Source: Euryarchaeota archaeon UBA251
GTDB lineage: Archaea; Thermoplasmatota; Poseidoniia; Poseidoniales; Thalassarchaeaceae
Direction of reading: 5' to 3'
DNA: 28,001 nucleotides
NCBI GenBank assembly: GCA_002497905.1
Contig: DAFJ01000044.1
Location: 6,217 to 34,217 of the forward strand
A program made the translations under genes and the position numbers. Under the pieces are notes generated by a model. That model searched no databases. It saw only the letters and a list, made by a program, of their open reading frames with translations, and was not told where the DNA came from. This document shows positions 1 through 9,500 of this stretch, in pieces (position 1 is the first letter of the stretch; the number at the start of each line of letters is the position of its first letter).

Positions 1-86
1 TCCTCTGCGAGGCGGGACTCAAGCCGACGGATGGTCATCTCAGGCGAATCTTGTTCTTCCACCTCATCATCACTCAGGGGGTCCAT
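1..86 (-). CDS. 5' end of an unidentified protein, cut by the window edge
   Basis: A minus-strand reading frame begins with ATG at 86 and stays open to position 1 (28 codons). The visible N-terminus is acidic and hydrophilic (starts MDPLSDDEVEEQ) and then becomes charged and helix-like (MTIRRLESRLAE), with no signal peptide or membrane segment. The strongest argument that it is real is a near-perfect Shine-Dalgarno sequence, GGAGGTGAC, at 96-88, just before the ATG. It follows the M20 peptidase by 61 bp on the same strand, so it may be the next gene of the same transcript. The pattern could be the start of a coiled coil, but too little is visible to name a family. Confidence 0.5.
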   Translation of the reverse strand, partial: MDPLSDDEVEEQDSPEMTIRRLESRLAE

Positions 87-87
87 C

Positions 88-96
88 GTCACCTCC
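88..96 (-). promoter_or_regulatory. Shine-Dalgarno site of the left-edge gene
   Basis: GGAGGTGAC on the minus strand matches the 3' end of archaeal 16S rRNA over eight bases. The GGAGG core lies 5 nt before the ATG at 86. It is the main evidence that the truncated left-edge frame is a gene. Confidence 0.55.
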
Positions 97-147
97 AGAG
101 CACCTTCCGCTTTAACCCCGGCGGCGCTTCCTTCGAGCAGGTGCGCA

Positions 148-1596
148 CTACTGATTGTGATTGCTTGATTGGACAAGCCATTCATCGGCAGCCGCAGTTA
201 GAGACAGGGCAACGGCAAGTGTAAGGTTCTTTGAAGCCGGAATATGCAACTTCTCATCTGGTCCATGTGCATTTGCATCGGGACCCATCGAACCAGTCAC
301 TAGGAATCCGGCATCCGGAAAACGGTTCTGCATCATCGAAAGGAATGGAATTGTTCCACCTTCAAACAGCGGCATCCAATCCTCTCCATAGAGGTGCTGG
401 GCCGCACGATTCAATGCAGAGTCAATCGATTCAGGAAGGGTTGACGCATAGAAACCGTCAGCTACTGCTTCAGGAGTGTAAGTTACCTTCGCACCATGCG
501 GGGGATCTCGTTCCAATGCCTCTTTCATGGCTTGCGACGCATCCTCTGCATTGACATCAGGCGGGATTCGCATAGAGAGTTTGAATTCAGAATATGGGCG
601 CAACACGTTTCCTGCTTCGGCAATTGATGGGAACCCGTCCGCTCCAGTCACTGCAAGAGATGGGCGCCAATTACCATTCAACACAACCTCGACAGGATCG
701 AGAACCTGTGGTTCGACGCCTTCGAGGAACGGATAAGCAGACCAGACAGTATCTCCTAGAACACTAACGATTCTCTCGGCCCTTTGCCTTAGATGTGAAC
801 CAATCTCAGTATTGAGTTCAGGAAGGAGAATTTCACCGGTACTGGAATCTTCAATCCGTGAAATCAGATTGCGGGCGATACGGAAAGTTTCGGGGATGAT
901 TCCTCCTGAAAGACCAGAGTGTACACCTTCCCTTGATACCTCTACGCGAAGCATTCCTCCAACAAGTCCACGAAGAGATTCTGTGACCCAGATATTCTCG
1001 TAATCACCAGCGCCCGAGTCTAGTACAACGATTAGATCTGGTCGGCCGATTTCATTCTGATATGTATCTAGATAGGCAGGGAGGTCGTAAGATCCCGATT
1101 CCTCACATGTCTCGATTAGAAAGCGACAACGTGGGTGAGGTAGCCCCATCTCTTGTAGACTCTTGACCGCCAAAGCACAAAGGTAGCCACCGTAACCATC
1201 GTCGACGCTTCCTCGCCCAAACAGGTAAGGGTCCTCTCGAACGGGCTCGAAGGGATGCTTTCCCTCAGACCAGAGTTCAGTCACTGGCGGCTGCTTATCC
1301 AAGTGACTGTAGAACAGCACATCGCCTGGGGCTGATCCTGCAATATCTATGATTAGAATTGGACTCCGCCCATCAATACGATGAACGCTGTATGACATTC
1401 CCTCAAGGCCAATAGAATCAATCCAGGAACTGAACAGTTCAATCGCATCATCTAGTTCACCCCGATGAGCCCAATCCCGATCAAACGCAGGTGATTGGGC
1501 TGGAATTCGAATAAAATCTTCGAGAGAGGGTAGAATTGATTCCTCCCACATCACTTCGATGTACTCTCGCATTCCAACGACGTCGATTCCAGACAT
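148..1596 (-). CDS. M20 family metallopeptidase (dipeptidase/deacylase)
   Basis: This is an M20-family zinc hydrolase of 482 aa, probably cytosolic because no signal peptide is seen, that likely cleaves dipeptides or N-acyl amino acids. The metal-site motifs are all present in order: SHLDKQP (near residue 98), GRGSVDDGYGG (near 128-138), ETCEESGS with the catalytic Glu pair (near 163-170), VVLDSG, and a C-terminal NAHGPDEKLHIP with the last His ligand. The HLDKQP/EESGS pattern and the length resemble PepV/CNDP-type dipeptidases more than aminoacylases; the substrate is not determined by sequence. The frame extends to a TTG at 1611, but ATG at 1596 is the first conventional start and ATG at 1572 is also possible; none has a good ribosome-binding site. 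It starts 38 bp after the AddA-like gene, on the same strand. Confidence 0.88.
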   Translation of the reverse strand: MSGIDVVGMREYIEVMWEESILPSLEDFIRIPAQSPAFDRDWAHRGELDDAIELFSSWIDSIGLEGMSYSVHRIDGRSPILIIDIAGSAPGDVLFYSHLDKQPPVTELWSEGKHPFEPVREDPYLFGRGSVDDGYGGYLCALAVKSLQEMGLPHPRCRFLIETCEESGSYDLPAYLDTYQNEIGRPDLIVVLDSGAGDYENIWVTESLRGLVGGMLRVEVSREGVHSGLSGGIIPETFRIARNLISRIEDSSTGEILLPELNTEIGSHLRQRAERIVSVLGDTVWSAYPFLEGVEPQVLDPVEVVLNGNWRPSLAVTGADGFPSIAEAGNVLRPYSEFKLSMRIPPDVNAEDASQAMKEALERDPPHGAKVTYTPEAVADGFYASTLPESIDSALNRAAQHLYGEDWMPLFEGGTIPFLSMMQNRFPDAGFLVTGSMGPDANAHGPDEKLHIPASKNLTLAVALSLTAAADEWLVQSSNHNQ

Positions 1597-1634
1597 GAAG
1601 CCACGTGACAAGTGTCAGCACATTGACTCTTCGC

Positions 1635-4600
1635 TCAGATATCCTCTGGACCACAGATAGGCAGAGACCCCCTTGAGAATGGACAAGACCAACATGTTTC
1701 CGCATGCTTCAATGGAAGGCGAGGGAAGGCACTAGGGTTCGCATAGCCACCATGATCTATGCTTACCAATTCGTGAATAAGATGGTCAAGATCGAGAAGC
1801 GTCTGCTCAAACAATGACTCATCCATCTGCACGAGACGACCACTGACTCCAACCCATACCGCAGGTCTTTCGACAATTCTCGGAATCAATCCGGCCTTCT
1901 TTCTGACCTCTTCCAACCTTACGAGAGCCAGGTGATACAGTACCAGTTGATGGCGATGCTTCGTCAAAATCTCCTTTTCTGCATCAGTCAAATCTCCATT
2001 ATCGGGAACTTCCAGTAGGGTGCCTTCAATTGATTCTGGTGAATCCCATAACAAATATGCATCCTCTGTTTTGAGATCGATAGGAAGGATTCTAGAGGAA
2101 GCGTCGTCGGAATAAGCCACAACCAAATCAACTAATCCACTGAACCTTCCTTGTGCATGTTCCGAAGTGAGATGTGCCCTGGAACCCCAAGGTGACCAAC
2201 TCTCAATCTCGATTGGAGAACCTTTGACTGTCATCTCAAAACCAAAGGGCAATTCAGTTCGAACACCATCCAAAGATCCCCATTTCCCTTCCTCCTGTAT
2301 TAGGAACTGGCCGAGGGGTGAATCACGGAGAACTTGGATCATATGTTTAACAGCATCAGCTGTCAAATCTCGATCTGCTGAACTCGTCAAGAGTTCATCG
2401 AAGATACCTGGAAGGACTGCTTCAAGTTCATCTCCATCCCATCTTGAGGGAGAGTCTGCTGTCCAATCCACCGGTAAAGGAATGGTGGAAGAATCTCTTG
2501 CAGGACTTGGAGCACCAATTTCGACAAGGCGATGAACAATGCTTCCGAATACGTTAGGCGGGGGTAAACCACTCTCCGACTCTAGATTCTTGGCTAAACG
2601 TACCACCTCACCCTGCAATCCAATATGACGCTGGAACCAATGGCGCCGCATACAAGATTGAGCGACATCCAATCCGGCAGGTGTCAAATCAGAGGTCAGA
2701 ACATCATACTCCTTGGGTAAGGGTAACGAAACTGATTCCGCTTCATCGAGTGTCGAAAGAACTTCTTCAATCTCAGAAATTGTCTGAATCACTGTCTTCG
2801 GTTGCGAACGATCGTGGAAGCAATCCGGAGAATGATAAATTCGCATTCCAATCCCATCTTTCTCACCAATCTGGAGATCATGCTGAACAGATAGTGGATC
2901 TATCGTCAAAGTGTACTTCTTTGGAGTGATTGCGGGTATGCCAGCATCTTCCTCGCCATTCAACCATGGTGACTGAATATTCTCTCGATGAGCAGATTGA
3001 CGCATCGATTCGATGAGCATCGGTCCAAAACTTGGAGTTGCACCCTGGACTATCTCTAGACGAATTCCTTCCCCATCAATCCAAGCCGCACCTCTTGGAG
3101 AACCCGAGATTATGAGGCGCTCTTCTGCCCGAGTTGCAGCCACATACAGAAGCCTCCTTGCTTCTGCATGACGTTGTGACTGATTCAGTAAAGTTGAGAG
3201 ATCCCACACGGGTGAAATCGGATCCTCGGAGGCATCAGGCCAAGGCTTTGGATGAACACCGAATATATTGGGAGACACAATGAGGCGATCTTGATTCTCA
3301 TGGGTCGCCTTCGTCAAGGACTGCCCAAAAGCATCGGCGAGAATCACCACTTTCGATTGGAGGCCTTTCGACTTGTGAATAGTCATGAGACGAACGGAGC
3401 CTGCGGAGGTAAGGGTTCGTGCTTCTGCGCCATCGCCCTGAGCCTTCACTCTCATCAAACGGTCAGCCAGCATTACGGAATCTCCGCCTACCTCCAACCT
3501 AGCATCATTAACCATTGCAACGAACGATGCAACATCAGCGCGATCATTCGCTGTAGGATGGGCGACGAGTAGGTCACTGTAATCGGCAGTCAATTCCAAT
3601 GCCTCAAGAATTCGTCCACTGCGAGCACAATTCTCCCACTGGTGGAACATAGCTTTCTGATCCTCCGAAGATGTCTGTGCAATAAGACGCGAAATCAGGT
3701 TGCTACCACGTGGTGCATTACGAAGATAGTCATCCATCATCGAGTCATTCATGCCCACAAGCACAGAACGAGCAACCCAAGCCGCGTGGTGACGATGATC
3801 TGGACGAGCGAGGAACTGAACTAATCCCATGAGGGGATCTATAACTTGGCGACTGAGAAGTTCGCCTTCCTTATCGGCTTGAACCGGAATCCCATGTGCT
3901 CGAAGTCCTGCAACAATTGGATCTCTCAACTTCCGACTTGGAAGTAAAACCATGATATCCCCCGGGTCCACAGGATTCCCTTCTTCCACGTGACTATGGC
4001 TACCTGAGGCTGTTCCAATCATGCAATCAGATCCTTGGATAAGAGCGCGAATTCGCTCAACAATGAGAGTTGCTTCCAGCCGCTTTCGATCTGGTTTCCC
4101 ATGTCGGAAAGGATCGATAGGAGTGACTAGATCTTCAGGGACCTTAGAAACAGTAGTAGGCCCTACTGGAAGCAGCCATTCGAGTATACCTTGTTCAGCG
4201 GAACGCCCGTCACAGGCATGGAGTTGCTGATGCTTAGCATACCAGTCTGCACGACTAAAGGTCTGATGACGTGGATCAAATACATCACTCCACCATCGAT
4301 TCATGACCTTGAGTAACCCCTTCGATGTACGGTAGTTAATGGCCAGCCGCACATGGCCAGCACGTCGATTATAGATTTCTTCAAGAGGTAGAGGGAGTAA
4401 CTTGTCGGTTACATCAAAGCGAACTTCTGGGACCAAAGCCTTCCGATGTCCAGCACTCATCATCGAAGCGCGAACAAAGGTATCATGGAGAGCCCGTGGA
4501 TCACGACTCCATTCATCCGTACGCAGAGCATTCTTTCCTTGGAAAACCCTTACTGTATCGAACTCGTACTCATTGATACGGCGGAGATGTTCTGCATATC

Positions 4601-6536
4601 GATGAAAAGTAGCTACCTGAGCCTGTCTAAACAAGTAGATACTCTGCTTGAGGTCTCCAACATAGCAAATTGTTGGCTCCCATTCCAAATTCTCATCAGG
4701 TGGGTCTCCTGCGACTCGCTGGCGCTTTCCCCAAAGTCGGGAAAGCAGCTTCCACTGTCGGGGATTGACGTCCTGAGCCTCATCGATAATCATCGCCATA
4801 TATCGTCTGCGTATTTTCTGAAGAATGTCTACTCGAGATAGAAGGTCAGCATGAGCGCGTTCCGCATCATGAACACTGGATAGTCCGAATTCATTTGGAT
4901 TAGAGATTGCTTGACTACTCAACTCTAACGCGGCATCAATGTGATGATCCGACCAAGGTTGTTCATGATCGATTTTGTCGAGAGCACTGACGACCTGGGG
5001 GGAATAGAGTTTGATTCGGCAGACCTTCGGACACCGGGCAAGAAGGAGGTCTCCAACGGATTCCGCTGTATCTTCAAAATCATGGAGGCCTCGATCCGAC
5101 TTTAATTTCGATAGGATCTCAGCCGTCGCCTTTTGAACCACACAAAGGTCATTGAGCATCCTCGTTTCCTGTTCTAAATCAAAACGCTGGACCTTTGGCA
5201 AACCATTGCTTGAATACGGAGTCGGCAAATCAATTCGCGGCGCTCGTATAGGATGTGTGGACAACATTTGGGCGGGCCGAGTCGTGTCAAGATTGCCTAC
5301 GATGAAAGCCATTTGACGCTCAAAAACATGTTCTGGGTCTGACCAAATAAGATTCGCCCGTTCGCTAATTACATTCAACTCATCACTAATCGAAGGAGCC
5401 GTCTTATGCCCACGTTCCCACTTTGGAGCACGCCCTGCTGGGAGGTAGCCATTTGGGAGTACTTTCGCGTTGTTTTTGAATACAGCAGCACCGCCTCCAT
5501 TCGTCATTCCATTATGTGAACAAATAATCCGATTAAGATGGAATATACGAACCAAAGCCTCCCAAGTAGAGGATGGAGTTGGAAGATTGAGGTATTCAGC
5601 GAGGGCTGCAAAGCGGGTGTCTGAGTCGATTTTTGCGGTCATTCCCGCAGTCCTCATCATATCAAACCAACATTGAATCGGTTCCTGCAGCCTTTCCAGT
5701 ACCTCGATAACCCGATCTAAATCTAGCCAAGCTGTGAACGCTTCTCGTAAAGCAGCCTCTGGAATCTCTCTAGAATCATCTCCTAACACATTCACCACGC
5801 CCTCAAGGAAAACCGAACGGGTCAGAAGTCCACGTACAACCTTACGACAAGTTGCTGTGCTACCCAATGTCTGAGAAAGTCGACTCCTCGCATCAAAGAA
5901 CGATTCAATCATCTCTTGCGGAATTCCTGCATCGATTGCGATTTCATATCGACTATGATTAGAAGACAAGCGCCAGGCTGTATTGACTGCTAAGGTTTCC
6001 AATGTAATCTTCTCGGCAATCGAAATCTGTTCCATCGAGACACGCTCCGAAAGCAAAGGGCGATACGAGGAGATAAGGCGAGAAAAGAAAGAGTCGATGG
6101 TACCTATCGGTGCATCTTCTAAGAGCATGCGGAACTGGTCTGGGAGACCTTGGACCGGGATACGTGAATCAGCACGGTCCTCGGCATCACCACTCGTGCT
6201 ACCCGCACGAAGAGCTGAAAGTGCCTTTCTGAGTCGATGTTTGAGTTCCTCAGCTGCTGCATTCGTGAAAGTAAGAACTACAACTTCAGTCGGAAGAAGT
6301 CCCGACCATTCATTGAGATCGACCCGTTCAGCCTCGCCATCAATAATCATCCCTCCTGCCAATCTTCCAGGACGTGCAGGACGAGGGAGGAGTAAAGACG
6401 CCCGTTGAACAGGAGCGAGGTAATGTTCGATAACACGTTCGACAATTGTCTTCGTCTTACCCGTACCTGCACCAGCATCGAGCACAAGATGTGCATCAAG
6501 ATTCAGGGCTAGACGTTGCCCATGATTGAGACTCAT
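1635..6536 (-). CDS. AddA/RecB-like UvrD-family helicase with C-terminal PD-(D/E)XK nuclease
   Basis: A 1633-aa superfamily 1 helicase-nuclease that probably processes double-strand DNA ends for recombination. Helicase motifs are complete: Q-motif Gln7, Walker A AGAGTGKT (21-28), Ia VVLTFTNAAAEEL, Walker B DEAQD (about 585-589), III GDLKQSIYLFRQ, IV NYRTS, V TIHKSKGLQ (about 1055), VI YVAATRAEERL (about 1135). The C-terminal nuclease has FGSIVHRLVE, GLVDLVV (about 1467), IDLKTED (about 1487) and QLVLYHLAL. Cysteines near 1294 (SCMRRHW) and at the C-terminus (CWSCP...PIC) form the iron-sulfur pattern of AddB/Cas4-type nucleases. It is about 400 aa longer than typical AddA and has a proline/arginine-rich insertion at about 41-82 between motifs I and Ia. 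The ATG overlaps the stop of the AddB-like gene (ATGA, 6533-6536) and has a perfect ribosome-binding site, so the start is secure. Confidence 0.93.
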   Translation of the reverse strand: MSLNHGQRLALNLDAHLVLDAGAGTGKTKTIVERVIEHYLAPVQRASLLLPRPARPGRLAGGMIIDGEAERVDLNEWSGLLPTEVVVLTFTNAAAEELKHRLRKALSALRAGSTSGDAEDRADSRIPVQGLPDQFRMLLEDAPIGTIDSFFSRLISSYRPLLSERVSMEQISIAEKITLETLAVNTAWRLSSNHSRYEIAIDAGIPQEMIESFFDARSRLSQTLGSTATCRKVVRGLLTRSVFLEGVVNVLGDDSREIPEAALREAFTAWLDLDRVIEVLERLQEPIQCWFDMMRTAGMTAKIDSDTRFAALAEYLNLPTPSSTWEALVRIFHLNRIICSHNGMTNGGGAAVFKNNAKVLPNGYLPAGRAPKWERGHKTAPSISDELNVISERANLIWSDPEHVFERQMAFIVGNLDTTRPAQMLSTHPIRAPRIDLPTPYSSNGLPKVQRFDLEQETRMLNDLCVVQKATAEILSKLKSDRGLHDFEDTAESVGDLLLARCPKVCRIKLYSPQVVSALDKIDHEQPWSDHHIDAALELSSQAISNPNEFGLSSVHDAERAHADLLSRVDILQKIRRRYMAMIIDEAQDVNPRQWKLLSRLWGKRQRVAGDPPDENLEWEPTICYVGDLKQSIYLFRQAQVATFHRYAEHLRRINEYEFDTVRVFQGKNALRTDEWSRDPRALHDTFVRASMMSAGHRKALVPEVRFDVTDKLLPLPLEEIYNRRAGHVRLAINYRTSKGLLKVMNRWWSDVFDPRHQTFSRADWYAKHQQLHACDGRSAEQGILEWLLPVGPTTVSKVPEDLVTPIDPFRHGKPDRKRLEATLIVERIRALIQGSDCMIGTASGSHSHVEEGNPVDPGDIMVLLPSRKLRDPIVAGLRAHGIPVQADKEGELLSRQVIDPLMGLVQFLARPDHRHHAAWVARSVLVGMNDSMMDDYLRNAPRGSNLISRLIAQTSSEDQKAMFHQWENCARSGRILEALELTADYSDLLVAHPTANDRADVASFVAMVNDARLEVGGDSVMLADRLMRVKAQGDGAEARTLTSAGSVRLMTIHKSKGLQSKVVILADAFGQSLTKATHENQDRLIVSPNIFGVHPKPWPDASEDPISPVWDLSTLLNQSQRHAEARRLLYVAATRAEERLIISGSPRGAAWIDGEGIRLEIVQGATPSFGPMLIESMRQSAHRENIQSPWLNGEEDAGIPAITPKKYTLTIDPLSVQHDLQIGEKDGIGMRIYHSPDCFHDRSQPKTVIQTISEIEEVLSTLDEAESVSLPLPKEYDVLTSDLTPAGLDVAQSCMRRHWFQRHIGLQGEVVRLAKNLESESGLPPPNVFGSIVHRLVEIGAPSPARDSSTIPLPVDWTADSPSRWDGDELEAVLPGIFDELLTSSADRDLTADAVKHMIQVLRDSPLGQFLIQEEGKWGSLDGVRTELPFGFEMTVKGSPIEIESWSPWGSRAHLTSEHAQGRFSGLVDLVVAYSDDASSRILPIDLKTEDAYLLWDSPESIEGTLLEVPDNGDLTDAEKEILTKHRHQLVLYHLALVRLEEVRKKAGLIPRIVERPAVWVGVSGRLVQMDESLFEQTLLDLDHLIHELVSIDHGGYANPSAFPRLPLKHAETCWSCPFSRGSLPICGPEDI

Positions 6537-9500
6537 CGGAAATCACCTCCAAGATGAGAAAGTCCGCAAATAGATTTGACGTCGCAGTATTTGCAGAAAC
6601 GATCGGGGTTGGGTATAGCTTGGCCAGACATCGCAGCATTAACTACTCGTTGAACTGCTTCAACACGATTTGATATCCACGGGCGGAAAGCTGATTCTTT
6701 ACCCGTGCCAGGGTCAGAAGATGGGAATCGGAAAATGCCTGTAAGGTCCTCTGTCTGATCGCCAATAGATAACTGTTCAAGATGTTCCTTCCAGTCTAAA
6801 TCAATCTCAAGAAAATGCTCAGTCTTCAGACCAATGTCCGTTATCCCTGCAGCAATGACCTGGTCCCCCGGATGCTCAATCTCCCAAGCACGCGCATAGA
6901 GGGCAAGTTGAATGTCCTCAAAGAGAAGTTCGTGATGCTTCTTACGCTTCCGATTTATCTCAGCAGACTTCATGTCACGAATGGCTACCAATCTCTTTGG
7001 AACCCAGTCTGAATTCCCCTCAAGAGGGATGACACTATTGGAGCCAGATTCGTTAACAAGAGTTCCTTCACTATCCCATGGAATGAGATCTACTCTGTCT
7101 ATCCAACCGTTAATTCGAATCGCAGATGCGCCCTCCTGCTGATCTAATTCGATATAAGGTGAACGAAACTTTTCATCCCCTTCACGTTCGATACTCGATC
7201 CGATTTGATGCTCCATCACCAACGGGATTGCATCACTCAATGTGCGTTCTGCTTCGATAATACGGGCAAATCTTCCCGATGGACTCATGTCAACTCCAGA
7301 TACAAGCCAATCTCTCCACTCTTGTTCCCTCATTCCGACAAGGTCGCGAAGACGTTCCTCTGTGACAACATCCGATCTCACGAGCCAAGGTGCATGAGAG
7401 TCTAGAAGTTGGGCCATCGAAGTCATCAAACTCTCATCGGAAAAGGAGGAGGATCCTACTGAAGGAATAGAAAATTCAGTTCTCTCAACAGAACGTTTCA
7501 TGCCAAGAGTAGCCTCAATCATCCCCTCGTAGATTTCGTGAATGAGGATGCCCCGGACACGATTGTCAAGTTCGTCGTCAGGAAGTTGATCTACAGATGC
7601 ATCGAGTGCTTTGGAAAGCCAACCGCGTCGGGCACATTGAAGCCATACTCGGAGACGAGATGGAGACCAAATCTTGGAGGATGCCCAATCCAATTCCAAT
7701 GTTCCACCCATCCTATGATCCATTGATTCAATATCAATCGGAATAGGAGAGATTGGTCGAGGATCGATGGAAACCGTGGATGATTCACCAGTAGAGGAAG
7801 TACCCCCAAGAACCGGCCATTCCGAATTAGCTACTGGAAGGGTCACCTTACGATGTTTGGGCGCGGGAACTATCTCCAAATGACGGGTCGACACAACCCT
7901 CGTTCGAACAGACTCTGGATGATAGACTGATCCTGAATCGATTACCAGAGGTTGCCTTTCCATCCTATCAGACATCAAATCACGTTCGTAACGAGCGAAT
8001 ATAGCGTGCGCAGACAAGGGTGCATTCGAATCAGGATCCTTTCGCTGTAAAATGCGTGTCCCTTGATTGGCCCTATCCTCTCGACATGAGATTCCATGAC
8101 TGCTCTCTACGACCATACTAGGATCGTCGGCTGGATAGGAGAACACTGTCGTGGATTCAGCGATGAGGCAATGTAATTCCTCAATCATCTCCCACGACCA
8201 TCCTTCGGTTTCTCCGACATCCTTGGGTAGAATCGAAGGAGGAGTTACCTCCCACTTTCCTTCTCGGCACCATTCAGCATATGGAGCCACAGGAGGAGTG
8301 GATTCGTCAATGTGAGTAGGATCAACAACGATGACTTCTTTTCCGGCATGTAACAAAGACGAGAGGTGATGGCGAGCTTCACGAATTGGCCCATCTGGAC
8401 GAAGGATACCAAGATGCTGCCGCTCCTCCTCGGAAAGAAGCGGAGGGAGGTGAACTCGGAGATTCCAATTAGCAGCAAGGGGATCGAGGAGAATAACAAG
8501 ATCTGCATGGCAACCCAACGCCTCCTGTGGCGAACATACGGTGAATCTCCCTACTGATTTCGATGAATTCTGTAATTCTGCAGAGTCGATCATCGAGATG
8601 ATCTGGTTTCTCCATGCTTTGGGTTCTAGTATGGAATTGAGGCCTAGGGCTCGTTCATTCTCTCTGAGGGAAGATACTGCACTCAACAATGTCTGTAATC
8701 CTACAACACCATCCTCGATATTACCATCAAATCTGAGCGGTAGAGATGTGTGGTCCATCATACTGACAACTCGGTCTAACCATTCGTCAGGAGTTCCCTC
8801 GACAATTTCGAAAGGTAGTACCTCTCCCGAACTGCAGCCGACATGATTACTTTCGTCCATTAAGACCTGGACATCCGCCTCGTCAAGGATTGGACACATG
8901 GCGCCAAGGAGATTCAAGAACCACCACTGTGTGGCTTCCAACTTCTTACCTCGAGGATCATCATTGGCATCAGTAGAGAGAGCTCGTAACCAATCACCTA
9001 GAACCCCTGCACCTCCAATAAGGCGGCGATCCCGTGCTAGGGATTCCAATGAATCTCGGTCTGGTAGGGGGGAAAAATCAGCCCATACTGGATGGAGATC
9101 TGTACTCTCTGGGGCGAAAATACGAACTGTACGCTGGACGGCGATTGCCAGTATTCTTTCTAACGAAAAACCGTCCTCACCGTGAGACAAACCCACCGCT
9201 GCGGCTAGCCAATGGACAAAGGGACTACCTCTGAGGGGAATTGTACCTCGTGATGTCTGATGGCCGAGTGCCTTGAGTTGATCAAGATGACTACGAGGTA
9301 ACTTCTCACCATTTGGATGAACAATTAGAATGTCTTCGATTCCTGTATCGATTGCATGAGATACCAATCGACCTAAGGCTGAAGCAGAGGCATCGCTCTT
9401 ACGAACATGAATCCGATGAAGAGGGACATCTGGATCAGCACTCACAATCGGATGTTCTGGAATCCATTCAGGTAAGTCATCTGGTGTTTTCACAGGTGAG

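Noticed and set aside
1597..1611. TTG start for the M20 peptidase at 1611
   Set aside because: No ribosome-binding site supports it and the extra residues are not part of the fold; ATG 1596 is preferred, though the TTG cannot be excluded.
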